From contig CAJTSZ010000101.1 in the NCBI GenBank assembly GCA_910578755.1, forward strand, positions 1 through 7,238: a stretch of 7,238 nt of DNA, written 5' to 3'. This document shows, one piece after another, positions 1-6,068 of this stretch; position 1 is the stretch's first letter; each line of letters opens with the position of its first letter. The notes below the pieces were generated by a model. The model saw nothing but the letters and a program-made list of their open reading frames with translations, had not been told where the DNA came from and ran no database searches. A program made the position numbers and the translations under genes. This DNA is from an uncultured Oscillospiraceae bacterium (GTDB lineage: Bacteria > Bacillota > Clostridia > Oscillospirales > Ruminococcaceae).

Positions 1-74
1 CAACCCTATTGTAAAACAGATGTTTTCCCCTATTTATTATGGGACTGAGTTGCAGAACCTTAGTTGACAAATTT

Positions 75-86
75 TTCTATATAGAA
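75..86. promoter_or_regulatory. Perfect 12-bp palindrome upstream of the glycosyltransferase gene
   Basis: TTCTATATAGAA reads the same on both strands. It sits between a consensus-like TTGACA (64-69) and the Shine-Dalgarno of the first gene (95-101). TTGACA has no credible -10 hexamer 16-18 nt downstream, so I do not call it a promoter. The palindrome could be a small operator or simply AT-rich coincidence. The rest of 1-94 shows no coding frame I can support and no clear promoter; the real promoter may lie left of the window. Confidence 0.2.
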
Positions 87-94
87 CAGCTTTG

Positions 95-101
95 AAGGAG
101 G
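95..101 (+). promoter_or_regulatory. Shine-Dalgarno that decides the glycosyltransferase start
   Basis: AAGGAGG abuts an ATG at 102 with no spacing and lies 6 nt from a second in-frame ATG at 108. Ribosomes need several nt of spacing, so 108 is the preferred start. The first ATG is probably a by-product of the GGAGGATG string. Confidence 0.75.
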
Positions 102-107
102 ATGTTT

Positions 108-1193
108 ATGAATATTTTAATTTTAACCGGTAAATTTGGAATGGGCCATTATGCGGCGGCAAACGCTTTGGCCCGCAATATTGAAAACAACATTCCTGGG
201 GCAAAAATTACTACTGTGGATTTATTTGAATACGCCATGCCGGAGTACGCCCCTTTGGTTTATAAATCCTTTGAACTTTTAGTAAGTAAAATTAGCGGTG
301 TATACAATATGTTTTACAAATTAGGTGAAAAAGGCGGGCCGGACCCTGCCCTGTTTTTGCCGGAACATTTTCTGCCCAAAATACAAGCCCTGCTTTGCCA
401 GTACCAGCCCCACGTTATTGTTTCCACGCTCCCCATTTCCTCGCAGGTAATATCCATGTACAAAAAAAGCACTGGTTCCACAGTGCCGTTGGTAACCTGT
501 ATTACAGACATTAGCACCCACCCGGAATGGATTAACCCTGGTACCAACTACTATTTAGTGGCATCCAACACGGTGCGCAATACGCTGATTTCCACAGGGA
601 TAGAACCGCATCAAATTTTAGTATACGGTATTCCGGTAAGGCCGTCCTTTTTAAACCGCTGCTCCTACTGCTGTTCTACAGCAAGGCATTTGCTTATTAT
701 GGGTGGGGGCCTGGGCCTTTTACCTAAAGAAAGCTCTTTTTATGAAAGGCTGAACAGCTTACCCGGCATTAAAACCACAATTATAACCGGCAACAACCAA
801 CGGCTGTACGAAAAGCTTTACGGCCTTTATGAAAATATTGAAGTGGTAGGTTATGTTGACTGTGTGGCGGAATATATGCACAAGGCAGATTTAATTTTAT
901 CCAAGCCCGGCGGCATTACCTTGTTTGAGGCAATTTACTCCCGCCTGCCCTTTCTGTGTTTTCCTCCCTTTTTACAGCAGGAGATACATAACAGCCAGTT
1001 TATACAGGCCCAGGGGATTGGGTGTGTCCTGCAAAAAAACCAGGATATTCTTACAGAGGTACAGCGGTTGATTTATAACGACCAAGCCCTGGAGTTTATG
1101 CGGGAAAATATGGATTTACTGTACGATTCCTTTGATTGTACTGGGTTCCACCGCATTTTATTAAAATTGTGCGCCCCGGCCCTGTGTGCATAA
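108..1193 (+). CDS. MGDG synthase/UgtP-type glycosyltransferase (GT28 fold)
   Basis: A 361-residue cytoplasmic, membrane-associated glycosyltransferase predicted to move a sugar from a UDP-sugar to diacylglycerol or a related lipid, giving a membrane glycolipid. The N-terminal acceptor domain has the family signature at residues 7-14 (TGKFGMGH) followed by AAANAL, and the conserved TDISTHPEW stretch near 133-141. GIPVRPSF near 174-181 leads into the C-terminal Rossmann domain, which has a glycine-rich loop (MGGGLG, 198-203) and the nucleotide-sugar motif SKPGGITLFEA (265-275). QQE (290-292) fits the usual sugar-contacting loop. Length is normal for the MGDG_synth/GT28_C family. No signal peptide or transmembrane span is seen. 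The start at 108 is set by the Shine-Dalgarno; starting at 102 would add two residues. It is the first gene of an operon with a flippase-like membrane protein 12 nt downstream. Donor and acceptor cannot be read from sequence. A MurG-like role is less likely because the N-terminal pattern is of the MGDG type. Confidence 0.88.
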   Translation: MNILILTGKFGMGHYAAANALARNIENNIPGAKITTVDLFEYAMPEYAPLVYKSFELLVSKISGVYNMFYKLGEKGGPDPALFLPEHFLPKIQALLCQYQPHVIVSTLPISSQVISMYKKSTGSTVPLVTCITDISTHPEWINPGTNYYLVASNTVRNTLISTGIEPHQILVYGIPVRPSFLNRCSYCCSTARHLLIMGGGLGLLPKESSFYERLNSLPGIKTTIITGNNQRLYEKLYGLYENIEVVGYVDCVAEYMHKADLILSKPGGITLFEAIYSRLPFLCFPPFLQQEIHNSQFIQAQGIGCVLQKNQDILTEVQRLIYNDQALEFMRENMDLLYDSFDCTGFHRILLKLCAPALCA

Positions 1194-1205
1194 GGAGGAA
1201 TTTCT

Positions 1206-2240
1206 ATGAAATCCTCCCGCCATTTGGGCAGCGCCCTGCTGTTCCTTTTACTGGTTGCCCTTACTGCCTGCTGGTTGCTGCGAAGTGTGGACCTTCCTTC
1301 TGTTTTAACCGCTTTACACCAAACAAAAAAGGGTTATATTTTAGCGGCCGCTGGTATGATGGTGCTTTTTACTGCCGGCGAGGCACTAAAAATGCGCTTT
1401 GCCTTTGATATGCTGGGCCAAAAAATAAGTTATTGGAAATGTATTTCTTTTTCCCTTGTGGGCTTTTATTTTAATGCTGTTACCCCTTCCGCTTCCGGAG
1501 GGCAGCCAGCGCAGCTGTACTACATGAAAAAGGATGGCATTCAAATTTCCCATTCCACCCTGGCACTGCTTATTTTGGCTTTGGTTCACCTGCTGGTAAT
1601 GGTAACTTACAGCCTGCTGATGTTTTTAGCCTGCCGTTCCTTTATTATGCAGCATTTGGGAGCAATGACCCCTCTGTTTTTGTTTGGTGTAATATTTAAT
1701 TTAGCCATTTTCTTTTTCATTTTATTTGTTATTTTCTCCCCCGGTGCGGCCCAACGCTGCGCCATGGCGGTTTTGCGTTTTTTACAAAGGCTGCGTTTGG
1801 TAAAAAACGGCCGCAAGGTGCAGGAAAAGCTGAGGCAGCAAATAAAAGAATACCAGGACAGCGCTCTCCTCTTAAAAAAACGCCCCTTTGGCTTTTGCTC
1901 CGTTTCTGTTATTACCGTGCTGCAAAGTACAGCCTCCTTTTTGGTCCCCTATTTTATTTACAAAGGGTTTAGCCTTTCCGGTTTTTCTATTTTGGAAATG
2001 ATAGCTGTACAGGCGGTACTAAATATTTCTGTTTCTTCCCTGCCTTTGCCTGGGGCAGTTGGCGCTTCGGAAAATGGTTTTTTACTGCTGTTCCGCACGT
2101 TTTTTGGGGCCCAGCTTATTTTCCCTGCAATGCTTCTTTGCCGGGGGATTAACTTTTATGCCCTGCTGGTATTTAGCGGTATTGGTTCCTTATTTTTCTA
2201 TTACTATTTGCACTGGCATAAACAGGCTGCAAATTCATAA
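1206..2240 (+). CDS. Flippase-like integral membrane protein (UPF0104 / LPG_synthase_TM family)
   Basis: A 344-residue polytopic membrane protein related to the flippase half of MprF and to YbhN/AglD2-type proteins, proposed to move or act on lipid-linked substrates in the cytoplasmic membrane. Hydrophobic segments are visible near residues 9-26, 43-60, 78-93, 118-142, 156-178, 229-251, 262-280 and 300-335. Family signatures are the re-entrant-like FYFNAVTPSASGGQPAQLYY (87-106) and LPLPGAVGASE (279-289). A basic cytoplasmic loop lies at about 190-226. It has no C-terminal GNAT-type aminoacyl-transferase domain, so it is not a full MprF. AAGGAGG at 1192-1198 overlaps the stop codon of the preceding gene and is 7 nt from the ATG, so the two genes are co-transcribed and probably translationally coupled. 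The pairing suggests it handles the product of the glycosyltransferase, but that is inference. Transcription ends at the hairpin just after the stop. Confidence 0.87.
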   Translation: MKSSRHLGSALLFLLLVALTACWLLRSVDLPSVLTALHQTKKGYILAAAGMMVLFTAGEALKMRFAFDMLGQKISYWKCISFSLVGFYFNAVTPSASGGQPAQLYYMKKDGIQISHSTLALLILALVHLLVMVTYSLLMFLACRSFIMQHLGAMTPLFLFGVIFNLAIFFFILFVIFSPGAAQRCAMAVLRFLQRLRLVKNGRKVQEKLRQQIKEYQDSALLLKKRPFGFCSVSVITVLQSTASFLVPYFIYKGFSLSGFSILEMIAVQAVLNISVSSLPLPGAVGASENGFLLLFRTFFGAQLIFPAMLLCRGINFYALLVFSGIGSLFFYYYLHWHKQAANS

Positions 2241-2245
2241 AACAG

Positions 2246-2281
2246 CAGCGCCCTGCCAAAGTTGTTTTTGGCAGGGCGCTG
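2246..2281. terminator. Strong intrinsic terminator between converging genes, probably bidirectional
   Basis: A perfect 15-bp stem (arms 2246-2260 and 2267-2281, GC-rich core CGCCCTGCC) closes a 6-nt loop. On the plus strand it starts 5 nt after the flippase stop codon and is followed by TTCTTTTG. On the minus strand it is followed by TTTTATGAATTT. It therefore can stop both the glycolipid operon and transcription from the DivIVA-like gene, which ends at 2335. Confidence 0.9.
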
Positions 2282-2297
2282 TTCTTTTGCAGATAGC

Positions 2298-2323
2298 AAA
2301 CCTCTGGCTGTGCCGAAAGGTTT
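2298..2323 (+). terminator. Weak second hairpin, possible backup terminator
   Basis: AAACCT (2298-2303) pairs with AGGTTT (2318-2323), with a small inner GGC/GCC pairing across TGT. The plus strand then reads TTTATGTTTATTTT, a loose U-rich tail, whereas the minus strand has none. It may back up the main terminator 17 nt upstream. The stem is short and AT-rich, so this is a weak call. Nothing else is seen between 2282 and 2334. Confidence 0.25.
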
Positions 2324-2334
2324 TTATGTTTATT

Positions 2335-3177
2335 TTAAAAAAAGCGAAACCTATGCAGCTCCTGCTGGGATGCAGACGGTTTTTGTTCCTCCTTTTTTTC
2401 CTGGGCCTTAGTTGGCTCCGTTTTTCCCTCTTGCTTTACATTTGGCCCTACGGGCTGGGCTTCCCCTTCCTGCGCTGTGCTCATGGCCTTTTGGGCAGCT
2501 TCCTTGGAGGTGCCAATTTCCTTTTCAATGCCGTCAAAGTGGTTGTTAAGCAGTTCAATAGACTGGTTCATTTTGCTGCGCAGTGAAATAAATTCTTCCT
2601 TCATAGTATCAATTTTAGTGACGATACTGGAAATCACCTGGTCTGTTTCACTGGTAATTTGCACTGCCTTACGGTTCGCTTCCTCTACAATGTGTTTTGC
2701 ATCCTGCTTTGCTTCTAAGATAACCGCGCCAATAGAAGCGGCGGCTTCATCGTATTTTTTGCTTTTATTTTCCACGTTATCTGCCCGGGACTTGATAATG
2801 CGGTTCTGCTCTTTTTGAATTTGCAGTTCCCTTTCTTTTGTTTCCAACTGGCGTTTTTGCGCGGCAGAATCCTCCTTCAGGGTGGAAATTTCTGCGGCAA
2901 GCTTCTGGTTTTTCTGCTGTTCTGCAGCCAGCTTTTCTGTTTCCAGGGAGATAGTTTTGTTTACCGCTGCCAGTTCTTTTTCCATTTCGTTTCGTCTTTC
3001 CTCGGCAGCCTTTGCTTTCTCCTCCAGTTCCTGGTTGGCGCGGGAAAGTTCCTCCACCTTGGCTTGCAGCTCCTGCTGCTTTTTGCTTGCCTCTTGGCTC
3101 ATTTCATCTATATATTGCAATACGGCTGTTTTTTCAAAACCATTGATGCTGCTTTTAAAAATTGCTTGTTTTTCCAT
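2335..3177 (-). CDS. DivIVA-like coiled-coil protein
   Basis: A 280-residue soluble, highly charged protein. Residues 7-25 (FKSSINGFEKTAVLQYIDE) match the F..s..GF....V..YI pattern of the DivIVA N-terminal membrane-binding domain. A long Glu/Lys/Gln-rich coiled coil follows from about 26 to 135. The segment around 150-172 (AVILEAKQDAKHIVEEANRKA) resembles the second conserved helix of DivIVA, and another helical stretch lies at 178-222. Residues 236-272 are a low-complexity Glu/Lys/Gln/Pro tail, and the protein ends in HRFRFF. Such proteins usually bind curved membrane at poles or septa and recruit division or envelope-growth factors; that role here is inference. The start has AGAGGGG (3183-3189) 5 nt upstream. 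It appears monocistronic, with its own promoter and terminators on both sides. It is longer than B. subtilis DivIVA and lacks the classical MPLTP N-terminus, so GpsB- or SepIVA-like scaffolds are alternatives. Confidence 0.72.
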   Translation of the reverse strand: MEKQAIFKSSINGFEKTAVLQYIDEMSQEASKKQQELQAKVEELSRANQELEEKAKAAEERRNEMEKELAAVNKTISLETEKLAAEQQKNQKLAAEISTLKEDSAAQKRQLETKERELQIQKEQNRIIKSRADNVENKSKKYDEAAASIGAVILEAKQDAKHIVEEANRKAVQITSETDQVISSIVTKIDTMKEEFISLRSKMNQSIELLNNHFDGIEKEIGTSKEAAQKAMSTAQEGEAQPVGPNVKQEGKTEPTKAQEKKEEQKPSASQQELHRFRFF

Positions 3178-3256
3178 ATATACCCCTCTTTATCTTTCAA
3201 TATTACAGTGGATTCTCCTGTGGGTTTTCCTATTTGCTATGAATATTCTATTGATG

Positions 3257-3285
3257 AGTATACCATTATCCCTATACAAAAGCAA
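3257..3285 (-). promoter_or_regulatory. Sigma-A type promoter for the DivIVA-like gene
   Basis: On the minus strand TTGCTT (3285-3280) and TATACT (3262-3257) are separated by exactly 17 nt, with an extended -10 TG one base before the hexamer. Transcription would start near 3250, giving a leader of about 70 nt before the ATG at 3177. The -35 begins 2 nt after the terminator stem of the upstream gene, a tidy terminator-promoter boundary. The leader 3178-3250 shows nothing else besides the Shine-Dalgarno. Confidence 0.6.
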
Positions 3286-3287
3286 CT

Positions 3288-3322
3288 AAAAAGCAGGCAA
3301 AGACTCTCCCTGCCTGCTTTTT
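3288..3322. terminator. Intrinsic terminator after the DHHW gene
   Basis: AAAAAGCAGGCA (3288-3299) pairs perfectly with TGCCTGCTTTTT (3311-3322) around an 11-nt loop. On the minus strand it begins 5 nt after the TAG stop of the DHHW gene and ends in five U residues, then AGUUGC. Because the stem is flanked by A's on one side and T's on the other, it could work in both directions, but only the minus-strand operon needs it. Confidence 0.85.
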
Positions 3323-3327
3323 GTTTG

Positions 3328-4557
3328 CTAAAACCGCAAACGCCCAATATTCGTATCGCTTAAAAAAGTAGAAAAGTTATACATAATAAAAATATCATCA
3401 AAGGTGTTTTCTGTCAAAATTTGGCTCATTTTTTGGGGAACTGCCCGCAGGTCCACCACCCAAATTTCGTCATAATTATAGGTTAGGAAAGGAATCATAC
3501 TGTTTGCGTAGGAATCTTTTACCAGCAGCAGCCGGCGGGGAGCCTCCCCCTTATTCAAATTATTTTCACTTTCCACAATGGCAAGGCCAGGGTTGCCCCA
3601 CATAAAGGCGGCGTATTTATCCCTTGTATCAAATTTATCCGTATTGTACAGGGTGTTTACAGAGAGCATAGGAATCCCTTGAAATTCTGTTTGTTCCCCT
3701 TTAGCCATAAGTTTTTTATCCTGGGTATCCGCCGCAAATTGGAAGCTTTTTACCGGCACATTGTACCAGTGGATTTCGTCGGCCTTTTGTCCGGGGCGCC
3801 GCGCCTTAGAGTAATAGGTTCCATAAAAATCTTCCTCCGTTTCATAGGAAAGGCGGCTCAGGTCTACCGGTGTAAGGCCCTTTTCCTGGCAGTACTGCAC
3901 ATAGGCATAATAGGCCCCAAGGGTTGTCCAGTGGTGGTCCGTTTTATAATAAATTTCTTCTGTATTATGGGCGCGGAGGGTGTTGATGAAATTTAAAAAG
4001 GTCACATTCTCCCCTGCGTTGATTTGCTGGTACAGGGCGGGTATCATTTCCTCTTGGTTTGGGCTGTTCATACCAGTTGGAACGTACTGCTGAACAACTG
4101 CGTAGGAATTGGGCGCCAGAGCAAAGGTCATGGGCAAGTTGTACATTTCAAAAAATTCCTTTGCAAAGCGGATATTGTTGTTCACCCTTTTTTCATCCAC
4201 TACATTGCTGCCTGCGCCAGGGCCTGGGTTTGGAGAAATTTGCAGTTTTTCAAACAGATAACCGTTTTTCCCATACACAATGCCGTTATTTTCAATTTTA
4301 CCCAAGGCGGCCTCTGTTTGGGCTTTGAGGGAAATCCACTGGTCACGGCCTGCAAATTGGTCGTTAATATAGGTTTCGTAGGCTGTGCCAAAGGAAGAAT
4401 CGAAAAAGGAGGTTACAGTAAGTTCCGGCTTTTGCTGCAGCTTGCGGTTTTCAAAAGAAGAGGTCACTTTATCCGGTGTAACGGCATCTGCCACTGCAAA
4501 ACCCATAATAAACAAAGCAAACAGCAGCAAGGTTGGGTAATTTAAAATGCGTTTCAT
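3328..4557 (-). CDS. DHHW-family / AlgX-like SGNH protein, probable extracytoplasmic O-acyltransferase
   Basis: A 409-residue exported protein, probably the transferase that takes an acyl group from the MBOAT partner and puts it on a surface glycan. A short basic start (MKR) and hydrophobic residues 9-22 form a signal anchor or signal peptide; AVA/ADA at 21-25 could allow cleavage. FENRKLQQKPEL (36-47) and NGIVYGKNGYLFE (91-103) are typical of the family. TDHHWT (206-211) gives the name motif and aligns with D-x-H-W of AlgJ/AlgX, so D207 and H209 are candidate catalytic residues. KDSYANS (347-353) near the C-terminus supplies the likely nucleophile S349, although the usual GDS glycine is a lysine. 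The start at 4557 is chosen because the ATG at 4563 touches the Shine-Dalgarno. The gene begins 11 nt after the MBOAT stop, so the two are an operon with likely coupled translation. The acceptor glycan cannot be identified from the window. Confidence 0.87.
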   Translation of the reverse strand: MKRILNYPTLLLFALFIMGFAVADAVTPDKVTSSFENRKLQQKPELTVTSFFDSSFGTAYETYINDQFAGRDQWISLKAQTEAALGKIENNGIVYGKNGYLFEKLQISPNPGPGAGSNVVDEKRVNNNIRFAKEFFEMYNLPMTFALAPNSYAVVQQYVPTGMNSPNQEEMIPALYQQINAGENVTFLNFINTLRAHNTEEIYYKTDHHWTTLGAYYAYVQYCQEKGLTPVDLSRLSYETEEDFYGTYYSKARRPGQKADEIHWYNVPVKSFQFAADTQDKKLMAKGEQTEFQGIPMLSVNTLYNTDKFDTRDKYAAFMWGNPGLAIVESENNLNKGEAPRRLLLVKDSYANSMIPFLTYNYDEIWVVDLRAVPQKMSQILTENTFDDIFIMYNFSTFLSDTNIGRLRF

Positions 4558-4563
4558 GGCCAT

Positions 4564-4570
4564 CCTCCTT
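4564..4570 (-). promoter_or_regulatory. Shine-Dalgarno that decides the DHHW start
   Basis: AAGGAGG on the minus strand overlaps the TAA stop of the MBOAT gene. It directly abuts an ATG at 4563 and is 6 nt from the in-frame ATG at 4557, which begins MKRILN, a normal signal-peptide start. The arrangement matches that seen before the glycosyltransferase at 95-110. Confidence 0.75.
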
Positions 4571-5948
4571 AAAAATTAAAATACAAAAATGGATTATAGG
4601 TAGAATCTACCAAATAAGCTACAGAAATAACCGCTACCACCATTAAAAAACCTGCCTTCAGCCATTGGATACTCCCCCATTTTTCGTACATTTTTTTCAG
4701 CACAGGGGTGGAACAGATGACAGCCAGTATAAAGGTGATGCCATAGTTTTGCAGGTAATACAGCCAATCGCCTCCCCATTGGAAGGCAAACATTTTGCTA
4801 AACAGCCCTTTCAGTTCCTCCATGCCGGAAACGGCAAAAATTGCCCAGCTAACAATTACAATGCTTAAGGTGTACACTCTGGAAAGCACCTGGCTTTTAT
4901 CCAGATATTGTTTGAGGAACCTTTTTTCTATTACCAAAAATGTAAAGAAATAAAGGCCCCACAAAATAAAATTCCAGTTGGCGCCGTGCCAAAAACCGGT
5001 GAGGAACCAAACTACAAACATATTAAAGATGTGGCGGGCAGGCTTTACCCGGTTGCCCCCCATGGGGATATACACATATTCCCGGAACCAGGAGCCCAGG
5101 GTCATATGCCAGCGGCGCCAAAATTCTGTAATGCTGCGGGAAATATAGGGGTAATTAAAGTTTTGCGGGAACTGGAAGCCCAGCATTTTGCCTAAGCCAA
5201 TGGCCATAAGGGAATAGCCGCTGAAATCAAAATAAATTTGCAGGGAAAAGGCCAAAACCCCAAGCCAGGCTAAGGGTGTGGAAACATTTGCAAAGCCCAG
5301 CATTTGCACCTCTGTCCACAGGGAGCCAATATTGTTTGCAATAAGCACCTTACTGCCTAAGCCCATAATAAACAGGCGGACGCCGTCATCAATTTGGGCA
5401 AGGGTGATTTCCCGGTACTTTAATTCCCGGCTGACATCGGCATAAGTAACAATGGGGCCTGCAATTAACTGAGGGAACATGACCACATAGGCGCCAAAGT
5501 TAATAATGTTGTCCTCCGCCTCCACCTTGCCCCGGTACACATCAATAGAATAGGACATGGTTTGGAAGGTATAGAAGCTGATGCCCAAGGGCAATTTTTC
5601 TACCACAATGCCGGACCACTGGGTGCCCAGCAAAGAATTGATATTGCCAACAAAAAAGTTGGTATACTTAAAGAAAAACAACAGGCCCAAATTTGCAAAT
5701 ATGGATACAAGCAAAAACAACCTTTTTTTTGTTACGTTATTTGGATTGCGCTTGATTCCCTGGCCCACAGTATAGTCGATAATAACAGAAAGCAGCATAA
5801 TGGGGAAATACTTTGGTTCCCCCCAAGAATAAAAGATGAGGCTTAAAACAAATAAAGCCAGGTTTTTCATCTTTTTTGGTGTTAAATAGTAAAGTAAAAA
5901 GGCAATTGGCATAAAACGAAATAAAAATAAAATACTGCTAAAAACCAA
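4569..5948 (-). CDS. MBOAT membrane-bound O-acyltransferase (AlgI/DltB-like)
   Basis: A 459-residue polytopic membrane protein expected to pass an acyl group, usually acetyl, from a cytoplasmic donor to an extracytoplasmic transferase. The N-terminus VFSSILFLFRFMPIAFLLYY and the C-terminus STYNPFLYFNF are the classical ends of bacterial AlgI-type MBOATs, so the protein is full length. Roughly ten or more hydrophobic segments are visible. The conserved core includes YSIDVYRG (133-140), PQLIAGPI (159-166), FDFSGYSLMAIGLGKMLGF (240-258), FWRRWHMTLGSWFREYVYIP (276-295, His281) and GFWHGANWNFILWG (318-331), where His321 is the expected catalytic histidine. The start is taken as TTG at 5948, 7 nt from AGGAGG. 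The ATG at 5954 is only 1 nt from it, and the ATG at 6080 would add residues unlike any MBOAT. The DHHW gene follows after 11 nt and the DUF4358 lipoprotein gene lies 180 nt upstream. DltB is a less likely assignment because no dltA, dltC or dltD is present. Confidence 0.93.
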   Translation of the reverse strand: MVFSSILFLFRFMPIAFLLYYLTPKKMKNLALFVLSLIFYSWGEPKYFPIMLLSVIIDYTVGQGIKRNPNNVTKKRLFLLVSIFANLGLLFFFKYTNFFVGNINSLLGTQWSGIVVEKLPLGISFYTFQTMSYSIDVYRGKVEAEDNIINFGAYVVMFPQLIAGPIVTYADVSRELKYREITLAQIDDGVRLFIMGLGSKVLIANNIGSLWTEVQMLGFANVSTPLAWLGVLAFSLQIYFDFSGYSLMAIGLGKMLGFQFPQNFNYPYISRSITEFWRRWHMTLGSWFREYVYIPMGGNRVKPARHIFNMFVVWFLTGFWHGANWNFILWGLYFFTFLVIEKRFLKQYLDKSQVLSRVYTLSIVIVSWAIFAVSGMEELKGLFSKMFAFQWGGDWLYYLQNYGITFILAVICSTPVLKKMYEKWGSIQWLKAGFLMVVAVISVAYLVDSTYNPFLYFNF

Positions 5949-5955
5949 TCCCATT

Positions 5956-5961
5956 CCTCCT
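5956..5961 (-). promoter_or_regulatory. Shine-Dalgarno that decides the MBOAT start
   Basis: AGGAGG on the minus strand lies 1 nt before an ATG (5954-5952) and 7 nt before an in-frame TTG (5948-5946). The TTG gives the canonical MBOAT N-terminus M-VFSS, so it is the likelier start despite being a rarer codon. Confidence 0.7.
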
Positions 5962-5978
5962 GTCACATTTTTTGTTCC

Positions 5979-6008
5979 CTGCAATTTTGCTATTTGCAAG
6001 TTTTGCAG
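5979..6008 (-). other. Nested inverted repeat in the MBOAT leader
   Basis: CTGCAA (5979-5984) pairs with TTGCAG (6003-6008), and inside it TTGC (5987-5990) pairs with GCAA (5996-5999) around a 5-nt loop. The RNA hairpin would lie about 18 nt upstream of the MBOAT Shine-Dalgarno. It lacks a U-tract, so it is not a terminator. It overlaps the end of the possible leader peptide. Confidence 0.3.
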
Positions 6009-6034
6009 ACAGCAAGCTTTCCCGCCTGCCGCAT
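5990..6034 (-). CDS. Possible 14-codon leader peptide upstream of the MBOAT gene
   Basis: On the minus strand AGGAG (6047-6043) is followed after 8 nt by ATG (6034-6032) and an open frame MRQAGKLAVCKTCK ending in TAG (5992-5990). The Shine-Dalgarno spacing is good and the stop falls inside the inner arms of the inverted repeat at 5979-6008, a layout seen in translational attenuators. No homolog is recognised and so short a frame can arise by chance. Two Cys and three Lys codons in the second half are the only compositional oddity. Treat as a hypothesis. Confidence 0.2.
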   Translation of the reverse strand: MRQAGKLAVCKTCK

Positions 6035-6068
6035 ATGTATTTCTCCTGCGATAAACGAAATAGCAAAG

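Noticed and set aside
1136..1408. Plus-strand frame spanning the junction of the glycosyltransferase and flippase genes
   Set aside because: It overlaps the ends of two well-supported genes in another frame and has no family motifs.
2059..2586. Plus-strand frame crossing the flippase end, the terminator and the DivIVA-like gene
   Set aside because: A real gene is unlikely to run through a perfect 15-bp terminator; both flanking genes account for the sequence.
2815..3363. Long plus-strand open frames opposite the DivIVA-like gene (for example 2815-3363 and 2882-3289)
   Set aside because: They are antisense shadows rich in Phe, Leu, Ser and Cys produced by the complement of Lys/Glu/Gln codons, and they run over the terminator and promoter.
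4024..4545. 173-residue plus-strand frame opposite the DHHW gene
   Set aside because: The minus-strand DHHW gene explains the region with family motifs and a good ribosome binding site; the antisense frame has no recognisable domain.
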